Source: Physcia stellaris (taxonomy: Eukaryota; Ascomycota; Lecanoromycetes; Caliciales; Physciaceae). From it: a DNA stretch of 64,000 nt. Within the stretch, counting starts at the first letter, position 1. Each line of letters begins with the position of its first letter. The stretch lies in contig JABSSW010000082.1 in NCBI GenBank assembly GCA_018902385.1, forward strand, positions 1 to 64,000. Reading direction: 5' to 3'. The translations under genes and the position numbers were made by a program. Below the pieces are notes generated by a model, which saw only the letters and a list, made by a program, of their open reading frames with translations, made no database searches and was not told where the DNA came from. Below, piece by piece: positions 23,990-36,839 of this stretch.

Positions 23990-25776
23990 GCCTGGATCGG
24001 TGTGCTCTAGCCCTTCTAACATTTGCCGTGCTTCCTGTTGCGAGAGAGTAGCATAATCCATTGCCGATTTCCAGTGGATGTCTCTTCGTCTACTTCGCTG
24101 TAAAGAGTTGCCCTTTGATTGGGAGACGTACAACTTGCACACCATCAGACTCTTAGCCTCTGCCTTCTCGATGAACGCATCTCCGTCCTTACGAAGCCTG
24201 CCCAGCGTTTCTGGGATCTCCTGCAAGCGGAGTTCTTCGAGCCGTTGGATTGGGGAGGGGACAGAGTCGAGATAACTATTGAGATGGGATTTGAAGTCCG
24301 TATAGGTGATCGAAGGAGCCTAAAGACTGGAATCAATCTTGTCGGTCCCTAGTGGGGCTACATTGTTCGAGGGTTTTTGGGGAAGTCGTACAACTCGCAG
24401 AAAGAGAGGCAAAGAGAGACGCGTCGCGATTTCTTGGCAGACGTCAGAGGGCTAAAATATCGTGTGATCCTGTGTCAGTTAAGCAGGTTGTCTTAGGTTT
24501 GAAGACTACATTGCTTTCGCCATTGATCCATTGATGTGATCCTGGCCTGTTCATCTATCTGAATTATCTCCTTGTAGATCTATGGTGTGTTGTCGGTAGC
24601 TGCCGTCTCGTAAGCTTTGAGGACTCAGCTGAACTGCAACTACTTATCATACCATTATTGAAACTCACTTACCGATTGAATGCGAACAATATCTCTGCTC
24701 TTCACATTTGCTTCTGTGCTCCAAACCACATACCAGCCCTACGAGAATCACTACCGTAGTTCTCGCGACAGTATCTTCGGTCTGAGCAGTACTACTACTG
24801 TTGCCTCTCACTTCCTTTTCCTCGCCGAGCAACAGTATCAGTTGCACCTTTTGCAAGTTGAACCACAATTTGCGATTAGTGCTATCCACTCGAGGATGAA
24901 TAGAAACGCACGAGCCGATATGATGCTTCGAGAGTCAATCGCACGTCATCCAGGTTCAAAAAAACATTATCATTGCAGAAGCCCGTTGAGTGGAGCTATT
25001 GACAGTTAGTGGATCCGTTGCCGAGAGGTAAAAGACCGCCTTTCCAAAAAGTCCAAGTATGGGAGATTGAAGGCACCACAAGTGCTGATCTGGTCTGCGC
25101 AGCTGGTCAGGAAACATTTCCTCCATCTAATGTCGGGACATCCTTGTCTGCTGCAAGCCTTGCGTCCTACAACGTACCGCTATCTGTAAGTTACAATCTG
25201 ACCGACATTTAGTGGGCTAAAAAGAAAATTTGTGATCCCAGGAAAGCATTTGGGGCATGCTGAAAATTGATTTTGTTGGAGAGATATCCAATGTGTTGAA
25301 GACGTTTGAGGCTTAATAGCTCAAATTACGAGCGCCGCTCAACTCGTCCATACTATTTGAGGTGGTGACAATGGCTATGAGTCTTGGGCCATGCGTGTAA
25401 CGATGACCACGGAGGTCAGCTCCATGATAGGAGTGACTATCTTCGTTTAAAGGCCTCGTTGAAGGATCAGAATGCTGGTGTTGATTGGTTCGAAGAAGCC
25501 ACGCATATTTCAGCCTCAGCAGCGAAGCTTCGGCAGCATCTGAAGGATCTGAATCGTTGTTCTGATAGGCTTGATCTTCGAAGTTCCCTGATCATTCGTT
25601 CGGCTCTGAGGACTAGTGATGCTTACTTGGACTCTTTGTATAGCCGATGGAGACAAGCAGAGATAACACTTCACCCACTTCAACATTCATGCTATTGTTC
25701 CGCCCTACCTATCGAGTATGTACACAATCGGCAATCAATGAATATACAATGAAAGGCATGCTGCGTAAGAGATTCT
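23990..25776. other. No confirmed gene; scattered coding-like debris
   Basis: About 1.8 kb. A minus-strand frame at 23,972-24,226, extended upstream in frame, has a gag-like feel and adjoins the LTR fragment, but I cannot assign it. A 122-codon plus-strand frame at 25,384-25,752 (containing DYLRLKASLKDQNAGVDWF) is protein-like yet unrecognised and may be the tail of a decayed gene. Confidence 0.35.
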
Positions 25777-27423
25777 TCACCGACCGCCCAATTGATCTTT
25801 CGGTATAGGCCGTATCCAAGATACAAGGAGGTTTGCCGCGATCGCGACTATTCCAATAATCCAAAAGACTTTGGGGTAATCCGCCGACTCATCACTATAT
25901 CGTGCGATGAGTAGGAAGACGATCCCGCCAAGGTTTCCAGCAGCACCAGTGACGCCCGTAACCAGTCCTAGAGTGTAGTGAGCCATGTGTCACTACGTTT
26001 CAACTTTCGAGACTTACCGTTGGATGTTGGACGCACATGCGGTACCAAAGAAAAACAAGCACCATTTCCCGCTTCCTCGAAAAAGGCCAATCCTGTCATA
26101 AGTCCAACCATCGTGGACATCGAATGGGGGTCGTAAAGTCCTACGAGCAATAAAAATATGCCCATTATGACCCCGAAAAAATGGACCAACATCTTCTTAC
26201 CCCACAGCGATTTCGTGTTGCGATAAATGATATCACTGACAATGCCACCAGCAGGACGAAAAACTGCATTAAGAAGTCCAAACATGGCTGCCCAGTTCCC
26301 AGACCCAGTTTGACCAAGATCTGGAAAGTTTCTGGCGTAATATGCCCCTAGGATAGAGTTTACGCAAAGCTCGGTGCCGAAGGAACAAAAATAAACAACG
26401 ATGAGGGTGAGTGTGGGCAAAGTACCAACAGCTTTTACAGAGCTTTCAATGGTCGGTTTCTCAACCAGTTCCCAGCTCGCCGCTGTCAGTAAGTCGTCTT
26501 CTTGTGTCTGCGGATTCCCATAGTGGCCTTGGCCCCTATTTGAATTGAGCTTGATCGTATCGTTCGCTAACCCGCCCGAATCGATGCTAGAAGCATTCCC
26601 CTTCTTGTCACCTGTAGCGGCAGTGCTAAAGAAGGTATCCCGCATGTCAAGATGTCGCTGCACGTCTCTACTCCTCGACGACCACTTGCCAGTAGGGGTA
26701 TCGGGGCACGTTAAGATCATAACGACTGCCGTTGCGGTGATCAGTATAAACGGAACTACGAAAGCCAATCGCCAAGCTACATGTTCAGTCAGGCCCTGCC
26801 TCTGTACCAATGAGTTGAAAATGGCTGGCATCAGGAAATAAGTAACTCCGCTACCGGCATTCCCAAGACCTGCAGCCAAGGAATTTGCGGTGCCAACCAC
26901 ACTCTTGTCAAAGAAGCCTGTCGTCCAAACCTGACACGGGATGAAGCTACCACCAAGTATCCCTACGAAGAACCTCAACGCAATGAGCCCATGGGGTGTT
27001 GTTGCTGTACCTGCCAGGGCTGTAGGTATTGCTCCAATCAACAGGATCCCAGCGAACGTCCAGCGAGCCCCATATCTATCACACAAAGAGCCGGCTGTGA
27101 GTCGTACCAGAAGGGTGGCTGTCAGAGAGAGGATGTTGGAATTCGCGATCTCGGCTTGGGAAAGTTTGAGATCTCTCTTGATGGTGTCCGTCAAAAGAGG
27201 TGGAAAGGCATACCACGACCAAAACGCGACGAAAAAGCCCCACCATGATAACAGAAATACCCGCCCATAAATGTTGATGGGGTTGAGCGCTGGTATCGAT
27301 TTCGCCTTTTCTGAGTTACAGTCAGAGTCTATTGTGCAAGCAAAACGAATGGACCGTGGAGAACTCACGGTTTACCGGATTGATCTCTGGAGTCTGCCAC
27401 AAGGAGGCTATCTCAAACCCCAT
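25777..27423 (-). CDS. crnA: Nitrate/nitrite transporter (NNP family of the MFS)
   Basis: Three exons (27,423-27,369, 27,310-26,018 and 25,967-25,777) with canonical introns of 58 and 50 bases give 512 residues, close to the roughly 507 of Aspergillus CrnA. The N-terminus MGFEIASLWQTPEINPVN continues as QKAKSIPALNPINIYGRVF after splicing, as in fungal nitrate permeases. Both nitrate signatures are visible: AGLGNAGSGVTYFLMP in the middle and TGVTGAAGNLGGIVFLL near the C-terminus. Twelve hydrophobic segments and a long cytoplasmic loop (about residues 220-310) fit the family. It should import nitrate across the plasma membrane. No nitrate or nitrite reductase gene lies in the window, and I found no clear NirA or GATA-factor site upstream. 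The frame is intact. The symbol reflects family likeness, not proven orthology. Confidence 0.92.
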
Positions 27424-28754
27424 GATCCTCAACAGGACTGCTGACTCTTCAGCGACAATCAGTGGCCTGAAGATACTTCTACATCTCAAGCAAAAGATTT
27501 CGGAGTGTGGAATGCATGAATCGCCAAGAAAAGGATTCAGGTATGCAGCTGGCACGTGGAGAGAGAATTCTAGATCGCGCTAATCTCAAGAAGCTAACAT
27601 CGGTCTAGCTATGGCTTTCGGGAGAACAATGTTCACATTGGTGCGGCAATAGCTAAAAGAGAGCGAGCAATGACGCTAACCTGTTCCTAGAACTCACAGC
27701 GCGGGGAATAACCACTAGTGACTAGACACACGGCAGCATGATCATTAGATCAACCACTAATAAATACTACCGGTAGTACTCTATGAGATCAGCGGCCGGT
27801 CACTGCTTCCTCAATCAGCCTTAAAACATCGATCTAGCCTCTCATCCCATTGACGAGACTCCAGGAGTCTGGAGAACAGAAATGCTGGATGCAAAATACA
27901 GACGACGAGTCTCAGTCTATCTTTTGTTGAGTTTTGCCACAGATTTCTGAGTTCATGGTTAATGTTGTACGCCTTTCGGCGTCTCGCAGGCCTTGGAATT
28001 TTCTCACAAGGAGTTGGGAATCCGACCTTGATCGTCTGTGGCCCGAAATAAAAAAACCCGCAGTAGGTCAGTACTCAGTAGCATGGCCAACAAGCGGTCT
28101 AGGGCTAGGCGATAGAGTGAGTGGAGGTAGTAGAAGTCTGAAACCTATCACGGTACAAAGTCAATGGACATGCACTAATGGTACGAAGGAGTATACTCAT
28201 AGCTTTTCCCGTTCTAGGTTAATAAATGGACTTCGTGATCAGTACTACTAACGGCAAAGCTCGCCGTAACCCATCTACTTCTTCCTAATCCCCTCTAAAG
28301 TTATGCGGGTCAGCAAACTCTGTAGCCGCACCAGTGAAGATCTAGATAGATCTAACTAGTCCATTTACCACTACAGAGCCTAAATTCGAGACCGCAAGAA
28401 TCTTGGCTCCGTGAACCTCTAGCGCTACAATTTTATATCCCCTTAGTATGGCGGGCGTCAATGATGCGGCATGTGTTCATCTGACCGTGGGCTTAGTGAT
28501 CATGTACTACCACAACTCACTCCAGAAATCTATGGCATTATGCCTTCGAGGTGGTTTGCAACTGCAGACTGTTCGGCTTGATTCACCTAGGGAAAAAGGG
28601 TTGAGCTGAACCGCACTCACTGTAGAGAATTTCATAGCAGATCGAATTATGTCAACAATGAAATCGACACGAGAATTCGGGTGTTGATCCTTTGAAAGAC
28701 TCCCAAAATTTGCTCACCATAAATCCTGTCTGCAGTTGCTCCGTTGCTGGGAAA
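27424..28754. other. Divergent promoter region, no gene seen
   Basis: About 1.3 kb between the nitrate transporter (minus) and the next plus-strand gene. It must hold the promoters of both. I see no long coding frame and no motif I would name. Confidence 0.5.
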
Positions 28755-30804
28755 ATGGAATCGCACCAGGAACAGGACGTCGTGGCACATCTGTCGCCCA
28801 AAGACAGTGCTCCGACAAGATTGAGTCCGAGTGACCATGGCTTTTTCAGCCAGGGAGCGTATCTACTAAAGAAGACTGAGATTTCGATAGAGAGCACGCC
28901 TGCAGAGCTATTCAGCGATGACCACTCTTCTGATCGGGCCTCGACCTGTTCGACGACTAGAGCAGACAAAAGACGACTGCGTAATCTTCTAGGTACTCAC
29001 ACCGACAGAGAGAGCGAGGAGTCCAGCAGCATCTGGCGAAGCTCAGAAGACCTTAACCAGCCTTTCGAGTCTCTTCAATTCGGCACAAAGGTCTCAATAG
29101 AAGCTGCGCAGCCAGTAAAGGATCGTGAACAGCAGTTTCATGAGATGAAAGGTCTCCAACAAGCAGCTAGCATGAAAAGGTGGGCGGGCGAGGGTAGACC
29201 AGCCGAGGCATGGGGTAAGTTGATGAAGGTTCGTGGAAAACTTTATAGAGCTTTCTTTTTTTCAAGATATCATGACCTGACTTATGTAGGACCCTGAGTT
29301 GTGGGACTGTTCGGGCGATACGTTGGTATATTTTGGTTATCAAAGGCCACAAGCATCCTTCAGGGTCAAGGCTTCCCTTCTCGAAGATACTAAATCGGAA
29401 ATACTCAATTCAAAACTCCAGGAAGGATTTCAGCGCACCGCCAAGGTTTTGCCTTCTCACACTAATACTTCATCTCTGCGAGGAATGAAGAACCTGAATT
29501 TAGCAGCTAAGGGACGTCGACAAATGCCGACCCTTGCGGAGCATGATCTGCTTGTTCACGAAAACTCTATCCGACACGAGATACATTTTCCAGCCCCCGA
29601 TAATGCTTCTCGATTAGACATATTGCGGCACCACATTACTACTCGCAATTTCTTTGCCTTTTTACTTTCCAAGCCCCTAGTTGGCTTGACACTTTACCAA
29701 GCATTGACGGATCTTCACGAGCGGCTGTACTTTTACATGGCGCCAGACGTTGACTGCACTGAGATCATGATACAATATCTGACGAAGAATGGCTTGCACC
29801 AGGTCACAAATGATCCCGCAGCGGCAGCTGGGTTACTCTCATGGAGCGAAAAAAACAATGTCGTGTGGCAGGAAGGGTGGCGAGAGGCCTTTGTGCACTG
29901 CGTAGGAATGTACAACAACCTTCGATGTTTACCGGAGCTACGCGACGTCAGTCATGAGTCTCGTGCGTTGTTGGAACTTTCACATCTCGAGCTACAAGCA
30001 CGAATCGAAAATTGCCAACATCGCTTCTCAGCATTCAATTTTGATGATCTCTGGTTGACTTCAATACAACCATCATCTCTTCCTCGCCGGTCCTTTGATA
30101 ACTTCCGGGAATTTCTACGGCGGTACTATGAAAGAGCCTACAAAAGCTGGCCACCAGCAAGCTCGCTCGGCAGTGGGAATCATTGGCTGACTCGAGAGCT
30201 AACACAGCGTCTCCAGAATGACTTTTCTTGTCTGTATGAGTACCTTGTAGATCGACATCGATTGTGGGATAAGAGTTCGGAAAAGAGTCCAGATGACGAT
30301 ATCCTGTCACTCACGAAAATCTTCTTGCTCTTCGACAAGAAGCACGAGTATCCGCATATTCCCCACCCCTATCCCTTACTGCCAAACGTTACAGCCGAGA
30401 TCTTCGAAGGCAAGCAACCGAAGTCAGGATTCTTCAGCAGCAAAGCGAAAAGCACGGAGAAAAAAGTCGTCCATGCCTGTGCAGAAGCGAGCAACGCCAC
30501 GCAACTACAAGCCGAGGTAACCAGCAATGGCTTACTCGCAGCGTTTCTTCGCTTCCAGAAATTTGATCTTGTTACCGAGATGAACGCGCAAGAGGTAAGG
30601 CAAGGACGATGGATCTTGCTCTATGGCATCCTGCAGGTACTTTCGACTTTGTCCGTCGACACACCTGGACTTTGGTTCACGGATGTTCCATATTTCCTCA
30701 ACGCACGGCTTAGCGGTCATCCACCGTGGCGATCTGAGGCTGAGGAAGTGCCTGAAGAAGCGAATCCGAAGCTTGGTTACTGCTGGACTGTACCTAAGAA
30801 ATGA
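28755..30804 (+). CDS. Conserved ascomycete protein resembling DUF8004 proteins
   Basis: Exon 1 (28,755-29,228) and exon 2 (29,290-30,804) are joined by a 61-base intron (GTTCGT donor, branch-like CTGAC, TAG acceptor), giving 662 residues; the junction reads GKLMKDPELWD. An upstream in-frame ATG at 28,692 would add 21 residues. The N-terminal 150 residues are Ser/Glu-rich and probably disordered. The core includes DILRHHITTRNFFAFLLSKP, then LVGLTLYQALTDLHERL and a helical C-terminus. From memory this fits a family of large cytoplasmic fungal proteins with no known function (DUF8004); the name needs a profile search. No signal peptide or membrane segment is seen. The frame is intact. Confidence 0.75.
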
Positions 30805-33173
30805 AAGCCTTGAGTTTGAAAGACCTCGTCTTGGCTTGCTCGTATATATTGAAAGATTAAGGAGTCTTTGACGGAAGGAAGGACACACTCTTGAAAGTCG
30901 CTCTTCCATCGTGAGGCCGTGGTCATTGGAGGCTACCTACATAGAAGTTCCGAAGGGTCCTGCGGGGCGCAAGCACTTGCAAAGGCTCGTTTCTGGAGGC
31001 TTTGAACCCATATTCACCCATGCCTACGGATCATACGCCTAAGCATGACATTTCGTTTTGTTGTATGGGTTTATGGGAACCTGGCGGCTAGAAGCAGTTA
31101 GCTACCGATGGAGTTTTTCTAAGAGAGACCGATGCAATTGGAAGGCACGATGTTGCATTCGATTTAACCTCATGGGTGCATCACTGAACAGTAGGCATAC
31201 TCTTCGATCTGATTATACCCTATGGGAGTTCCACAGGTCTGTCCCTTAGGAAAAGGTGAGAAAACGTCGAGATTTTGAGCGCAAGCAAAGACCAAGCGCT
31301 TGCCTTGGGTTTTAGCATACAAACGAAGAGGACCCACCGATTGCTCTTAGATTTAAGATGGTCCGAATACCGTCATAAAGGAACTTATGTACTAATACAA
31401 TTTCGAACCCGGGTTAGGAAGGAGTAGCCTAGGAATTAAGTGTGAAGAAGAATGTATTTCGTTGGGCATTGCTAGGGATGCTAGGTAGAATAACAGGACC
31501 GATGCGCTTATTACTCGACTGCCTTGCAATATCTTGGGACTGTACGACCGAATCAATCATTACTCCCAGCTCTTCGGATGAAAAGCTGTCTGAGAAGCAG
31601 TGGACTCAAGTTTCTCCAGAGATTGAGTTCCTCAACGATAGATGGGCATTTCCTTCCCCACCGCCATCTATGGAAGTCATCGTGTATCTCTTTGTCCCTT
31701 ATATAGGGGATGGCAGGGTCCATAGTTTGTTCATCGCTTGCCAAAGCGAAGACAAATCAGTAGTCTGAGGGTCTACAGCACTGGGCTCGAAGCATGTCAT
31801 CATTAGTTCTCTTTGATTTCTCAGTCTCGTATTGCGGTAGCCAATGACCCTCACCGCAGCCTGCGCAGGAATGTGCGGCATAGACGCATGCCTCTAAGCA
31901 GTGGCGAAGTTATAGCTGATTAAGAACTGCCATCTTAGCAATGCATCAGGTCGCCACATTTACTCCGCATTTCAGGTCCTTCGTTTCGACTATCAAAGCT
32001 TGTTACAAGCCGATTAAGCTCAGCATCAGAGCGTTCAAAACAGCGATCGGACTGGAATATTCTAAGGCACCCCAACAATTGAATTACTGAAATATATTCC
32101 CTCGTTGCCGATCACCTCCGTTTACCCACGTCAACCTCTCCAAAGTGCACATCGTGGAGGCTCCTCTCTAGAATTGACCACGCGCACAGCCATCTCAATG
32201 GCACCAATTGTTCCACTCCTGCCTCAATGCATCCAGCTGCAGCTTTGCAAGGTATCGCAGGCGTGCGCTGTAATGGTTACCGGGATCGCGCCCGCCACAG
32301 CTTGAAGTTCCTCGATCTCCTCAAGCTATCCATCTCCACATCCTGCGAGCCACCTGACCAAGCGTGGGCCTCTCCCCAGCCAATGGGTGTGTTGGGGGTT
32401 GAACGAGAAATAGAGGTAGAGCGCGATACGAGCTTGTCGAGTAATCGGCGAATTGATCAGCTCTGAAGTTTTCAGCGACCGAGGGATATATGTATCCAAA
32501 CACATCAGAAAAGCAAGGCAGCTACTCTAAACAACGGTAGGCGGTATTCGGTATCTAGTGGTGATATATCGCATAATATCGATGCACTCATTACAGTTTC
32601 TCATAAATCACCTAAGAGTACTTTCAGATAGTACTTTCAGATCTATCTTCGGAACGCCACTGAACATCATCGAGTGCTGGTAGTTCCACACACAAACTTA
32701 GCGCCGCTAGTCTCCTGAAAGTCTTTACAACTGTTACTGTTCCCGTTGACCTCGAGATATGCTCAAGTCATCCGTCGACGTTCACCATTGCCACTGGCTG
32801 CTCGAGCGGATGAACCTGGATAAGATTACTCGCTGAATGCCTAGGCGAAAAGGGTTTGAACGAAAAAATAGGGTTAATTAATGCTCAATCTTGAGATTGA
32901 TGTGTCTTAGCAGCATCCCGCCTCCGGGCTATCGCTGTCGTATCTTGAAATTTTTCGAGCGTGAGAATGTATTTGTGCACATGGATTGATTGAAAGGGAA
33001 GGAGATGATACTATAGGATCCCTATACTTTGGAAGTCAAGGTCACGGTTGAGATAATCAAGTCGTCTTGCCACGTTCAGAGAACTTGATCATCTGATTAA
33101 CATACACAAGGCTAGCCAAAGATTGCATTGCATATGCTGGGGCGTGAGGACTTTCGCCGAGCGTACGGGACGC
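30805..33173. other. Large gene-free stretch
   Basis: About 2.4 kb of ordinary composition. Frames of up to 108 codons occur but show no family features, no convincing splice structure and no repeats I could find. Confidence 0.5.
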
Positions 33174-34805
33174 TCAAATTATCTTGATATTCTTGAGCAC
33201 ATCCCAATCAATCTTTGGCCCTTCGAATTCGCTACCAGCCACATACCAATATCCAAGAACCGCCAGGGACAAGCCAACGAGGACCACGGGCGTGTAATTA
33301 ATATTTTGCTGAGTGACCGGTAGCTCTGGTGGAAGGCAAACCAAAATGCCAACGACGAACACGAGTAAGGGCGAAAGGTAATTGCAGAGATATCCTACCC
33401 AACCTAAGTCAAAGGCGTGCTCGGGTAGAACGTTCTTGCGCCCCCGTACAGCTACGAGGGCTTGTGGTATAGCGCAAGTGATGTTCAGATAAAGTACTGC
33501 GGAAGTGATGATAGAGTTGAACGCCGTGGTACTGACGAGATAAAGAAGCCCATAAAATGAGCAGAATGCTAGTGTGAGAAGTGTTGCTCGTACTGGAAAT
33601 CGAAAACGTTCGCTCACATGTGAGAAGTATGCTGAATAAGGCAGTCCACGGTCTCTGGAGAATGCCCACGTTAGACGACCGCAAGTCACCCATTCACCTA
33701 TCACTGAGAAGAACAAGGCCACAGTAACCCAGCACGCCATCAGTGTTGTTATGGTCTTGCTTCCCGTGATCTGATAGAAGAGCTCGGCATAGGGGAGCCT
33801 AGATTTGAGCACAGCATCCACATCGGCCACTGACAACATCATCAAGAGGAATAGCGGAAAGGCCGTCACGAACCCGATCATCATCGTTACGTTCAGCGCC
33901 TGCGGCAGCCTGCGCTCCGGGTTCTTCATTTCCTCGGCAACGTGTATCACAGCATCAGTTGCACTGAAAGCGTACATCGAGTTGGTAACGCCCAGCACCC
34001 ATGCGGGCCATATACTCCATCCGCTGGTGCCATGAAAGGAAGACATCACATAAGAGAGTGGTCTTGATTGCTTCCTCAAGGCCAACACAAGATAGAAGAC
34101 AAGGACAAGGCCAGTCACCGAGAAGGCGACACCGATCTGGACAATCGTCGGTATCAGACGGGGGCTCAAAAATAGTGGCGCCAGACTCAAGACCGCGACC
34201 GCGAGGTAAATCAAGAATGATTGCCATTGAGTGGCTTGGTAGGCATCGTTCCAAAATGCTATCAGTCCAGATATTGAGGCCACCACTACCGACACGCCGG
34301 AGCATAAAGCTACCGACCAGCCGAGGATATTCATCCAGCCAACCAGAAAGGCCGCGAACTTCCTGTGCTTCTTTGGAGCCAAAATGAAAACAAAGTGGTA
34401 TTGCCCGCCAGAGGAAGGGAAGCAGGCTGCGATTTCTGATAGCCCAAGTGTGATGATCCACTGCAGCGCTGCAGCTACCAGTAAACCAAAAACCACGCTG
34501 TTCGGGCCAGCATATGCCAGGTTTTGACCAAAACAACTAAGGTACCCGACCCAAGAGTTTGTGATGCTGAAACCAAAACTTAAGGCTGCGAGTGGCGAAA
34601 ATGATCTTTGCATAGCCGATTTGTGGCCTTGAGCAAGCAAGATTGCATTGCTCTTCAGGTCTTGCAATTCAGCGGGTACATCGTCGTCGCTGTCGGGCCG
34701 GGTACCACTGGAACTAGACGTAGAAGAGGCCGTGGCTGTCGGATCCAGACATTGGGTATTATGGCTCAGGAGCTGTTCTTCTTCACCACCATCCTCAAGT
34801 GACAT
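33174..34805 (-). CDS. APC-family amino acid/choline/GABA-type permease
   Basis: A single exon of 543 residues. The first 60 residues are a hydrophilic cytoplasmic tail rich in Ser, Thr, Asp and Glu. The segment ALSFGFSITNSWVGYLSCFG begins the permease core, followed by FPSSGGQYHFVFILAPKKHR, a hallmark of fungal choline/GABA permeases. The conserved ATDAVIHVAEEMKNPERRLP helix-loop and EWVTCGRLTWAFSRDRGLP follow in the family's usual order. About twelve membrane segments are visible. Length is typical of the fungal amino acid/choline transporter (ACT) group of the APC superfamily. The exact substrate (amino acid, GABA, choline or polyamine) cannot be read from sequence. It should act in the plasma membrane. 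No lesion seen. Confidence 0.9.
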   Translation of the reverse strand: MSLEDGGEEEQLLSHNTQCLDPTATASSTSSSSGTRPDSDDDVPAELQDLKSNAILLAQGHKSAMQRSFSPLAALSFGFSITNSWVGYLSCFGQNLAYAGPNSVVFGLLVAAALQWIITLGLSEIAACFPSSGGQYHFVFILAPKKHRKFAAFLVGWMNILGWSVALCSGVSVVVASISGLIAFWNDAYQATQWQSFLIYLAVAVLSLAPLFLSPRLIPTIVQIGVAFSVTGLVLVFYLVLALRKQSRPLSYVMSSFHGTSGWSIWPAWVLGVTNSMYAFSATDAVIHVAEEMKNPERRLPQALNVTMMIGFVTAFPLFLLMMLSVADVDAVLKSRLPYAELFYQITGSKTITTLMACWVTVALFFSVIGEWVTCGRLTWAFSRDRGLPYSAYFSHVSERFRFPVRATLLTLAFCSFYGLLYLVSTTAFNSIITSAVLYLNITCAIPQALVAVRGRKNVLPEHAFDLGWVGYLCNYLSPLLVFVVGILVCLPPELPVTQQNINYTPVVLVGLSLAVLGYWYVAGSEFEGPKIDWDVLKNIKII

Positions 34806-35587
34806 GACTCGATCGTCCCTCGCAAGAGGCGTTGTAGCTAGATGAGGACGGTCTTAGGCACTCAGGGCACGGGATGCCGACCGGCACGGGCTTGACATGT
34901 TAGGCAATCCTATCTCGGTGCCTCAATCCCTTTGTAAATATGTAGTTCACAATCATCTACGAACTCAGACACGTGTCGACCTAACTTTGTGCTTTGGTTA
35001 TGGATGAAGTGAGGATGAGCTTACTCCCGAATGAACTTGTATCGCACTAGGCTCTACAGCCTCTAGTCATATGCGTTGTGTCTAAAAATACCCCTTTATC
35101 GCCGAGTCCCTTTCGAAGTCGGTACTTGAGCCCTTGTTACGGACGAAACTGACACAACTTATTGCGTGTTTAGCTGTTGTCAAAAGACAGAGTAGCTCGG
35201 ACTCGACCGAAGGACGCTGGATGTAGGCCTTTTAAAGTGGCTACTCGTCACAGACGTCCTGGTCTGCTTTGGAATTACATGGGACTATGACCCATGAGTT
35301 CGCAGTGAATCCATGTGATTACCATTCTAGCCAGCAATTCCTGCTCGGGAACGCTATTCGATGATGCCAATGGACCTGCATCGGTCGAGTTGGTCCTCTG
35401 AGAGCCTTTTGAACCTGATCTTTGTGTTGGAACGATGTAGACGCGGCTACGCTTTAATCTGAGCGACTAGACAATACTCCGACCAAATTCACCGAAACCA
35501 CGAGCTCTGGTTAGAACAGAGGAATTTGACGTGATTCGCAAGATGTACAGCAAGAAAGTATGCGCCAGGATTACCTCTTAGTATAAC
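34806..35587. other. Upstream region of the permease gene, no gene seen
   Basis: About 780 bases of ordinary sequence holding the permease promoter and the 3' flank of the next minus-strand gene. Nothing else recognised. Confidence 0.55.
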
Positions 35588-36500
35588 TCAACACCAATAC
35601 TTGCCCAAAGTCCTCTTCTCATCCTCATAAGCAACGAGATACTTCATCTTTCCCGCTTTGCCACACGTATATGCAATAATGCCATACTTCTTACTCCCAA
35701 CAGCAGGATCCGTCCCAAACAGGTCATTCCCGACTGTAAAAGCCTGCCCGCTCTTCGCATACCCAGCAAGCCTCTCCACTACATCAACGTTGTTGATCAA
35801 TTTGCCCCCATAAGCAATCGCATATAGCGTAACCTCTCCATCTTTATCCCCATCAGAGTGCAGCGCTTGCCCGCTGGAGGAAGAAGACAGTCGCTCACCC
35901 CCCAGCGCGAGCATATCCTTCTCCCAACCAACGAGATACCGCATTTTCCCCCCGCCTTCCCCGTCGGTGTATGCCACAAAAACCCATTTCCTAATCCCGT
36001 AGGAGGGATCCCCACCGAAGAACTCGGAACCGACTTCGAATGTCTCGGCGGAATGTGCGTAGTCAATGCAGCGCGCGATGACGGTTGGGTCACTGACAGT
36101 GCGTCCGCCGTAGATGATGGTGGAGATGTGGACAGGGGTTTTGCTGTTGGGGGTATTGTGGGAGCCGTGCGCGACGGAATTTGAAGCGGAATCTGAGGCC
36201 GAGCCTGGTGAGGAGGACGAGGGTGATGCTGGCACTAGCAGGCTGCCGAAGTCGAAGCGTTTGTGCAGTGCGCTGTCGTTTGGAGAGTCAACGAGCTTGA
36301 ATGGCGAGCCGGGGGCATCACGCTTGGCTTCTGGCACCGGTAGAGGGGCGTGTGGTGGTGCTCCATCGTCTGTGATTGCGCGAGCGGTGATAGAGTGTGT
36401 TGTGGAGGACGTTAGGACCAGGCAATCGCTAACTTGGAAGTGTTGGGTGCAGAAAAGAAGCCTGAGGGTTCTGTGAGTATGGTAGGTTTAGGGTTTTCAT
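35588..36500 (-). CDS. Protein with two tandem copies of an unknown domain of about 75 residues
   Basis: The main exon (36,369-35,588) encodes a Ser-rich linker and then two clearly related segments. The first runs from ISTIIYGGRTVSDPTVIAR to KMRYLVGWEKDMLALG, and the second from LYAIAYGGKLINNVDVVER to KMKYLVAYEDEKRTLG. Shared positions include YGG, a mid FEVG/FTVG motif, FFGGDP/LFGTDP and the closing K-x-x-YLV. A probable first exon at 36,500-36,434 (MKTLNLPYSQNPQASFLH) joins across a 64-base GT-AG intron with a CCTAAC branch-like site, giving 282 residues. Without it no nearby ATG is in frame. I do not recognise the domain. No signal peptide or membrane segment is evident. The duplicated core is well supported; the first exon is inference. 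Confidence 0.65.
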
Positions 36501-36839
36501 CCCAAGCTGGTGGAGGATTTCTTACCCTAAGGACAGTCGCCACGCGCGAGTGCGGAGTACAACCATTGTTCTGACTGGCGATGGACTTCTACACTGGCAT
36601 CCAACAGTGAAAAGGGAATTCCTGGTGAGAATTGTACAAGAGTAAAATTTCGTGGGGATGGGCTATGTCTTGAGGCAGTCACAAGGAGTGGCTGTACAAG
36701 ATCCTTTGCCTCATAATTACGGAGGAGCGAAAAGCGATCCTTTGCGGCGCAGGGGACAAATCTAATTAAAGCTTTAATAATAGTCTTCAATTCGCTGTTA
36801 CATGCTTGGTATGATCTTAAGGCAATTTCCAACATCGAG

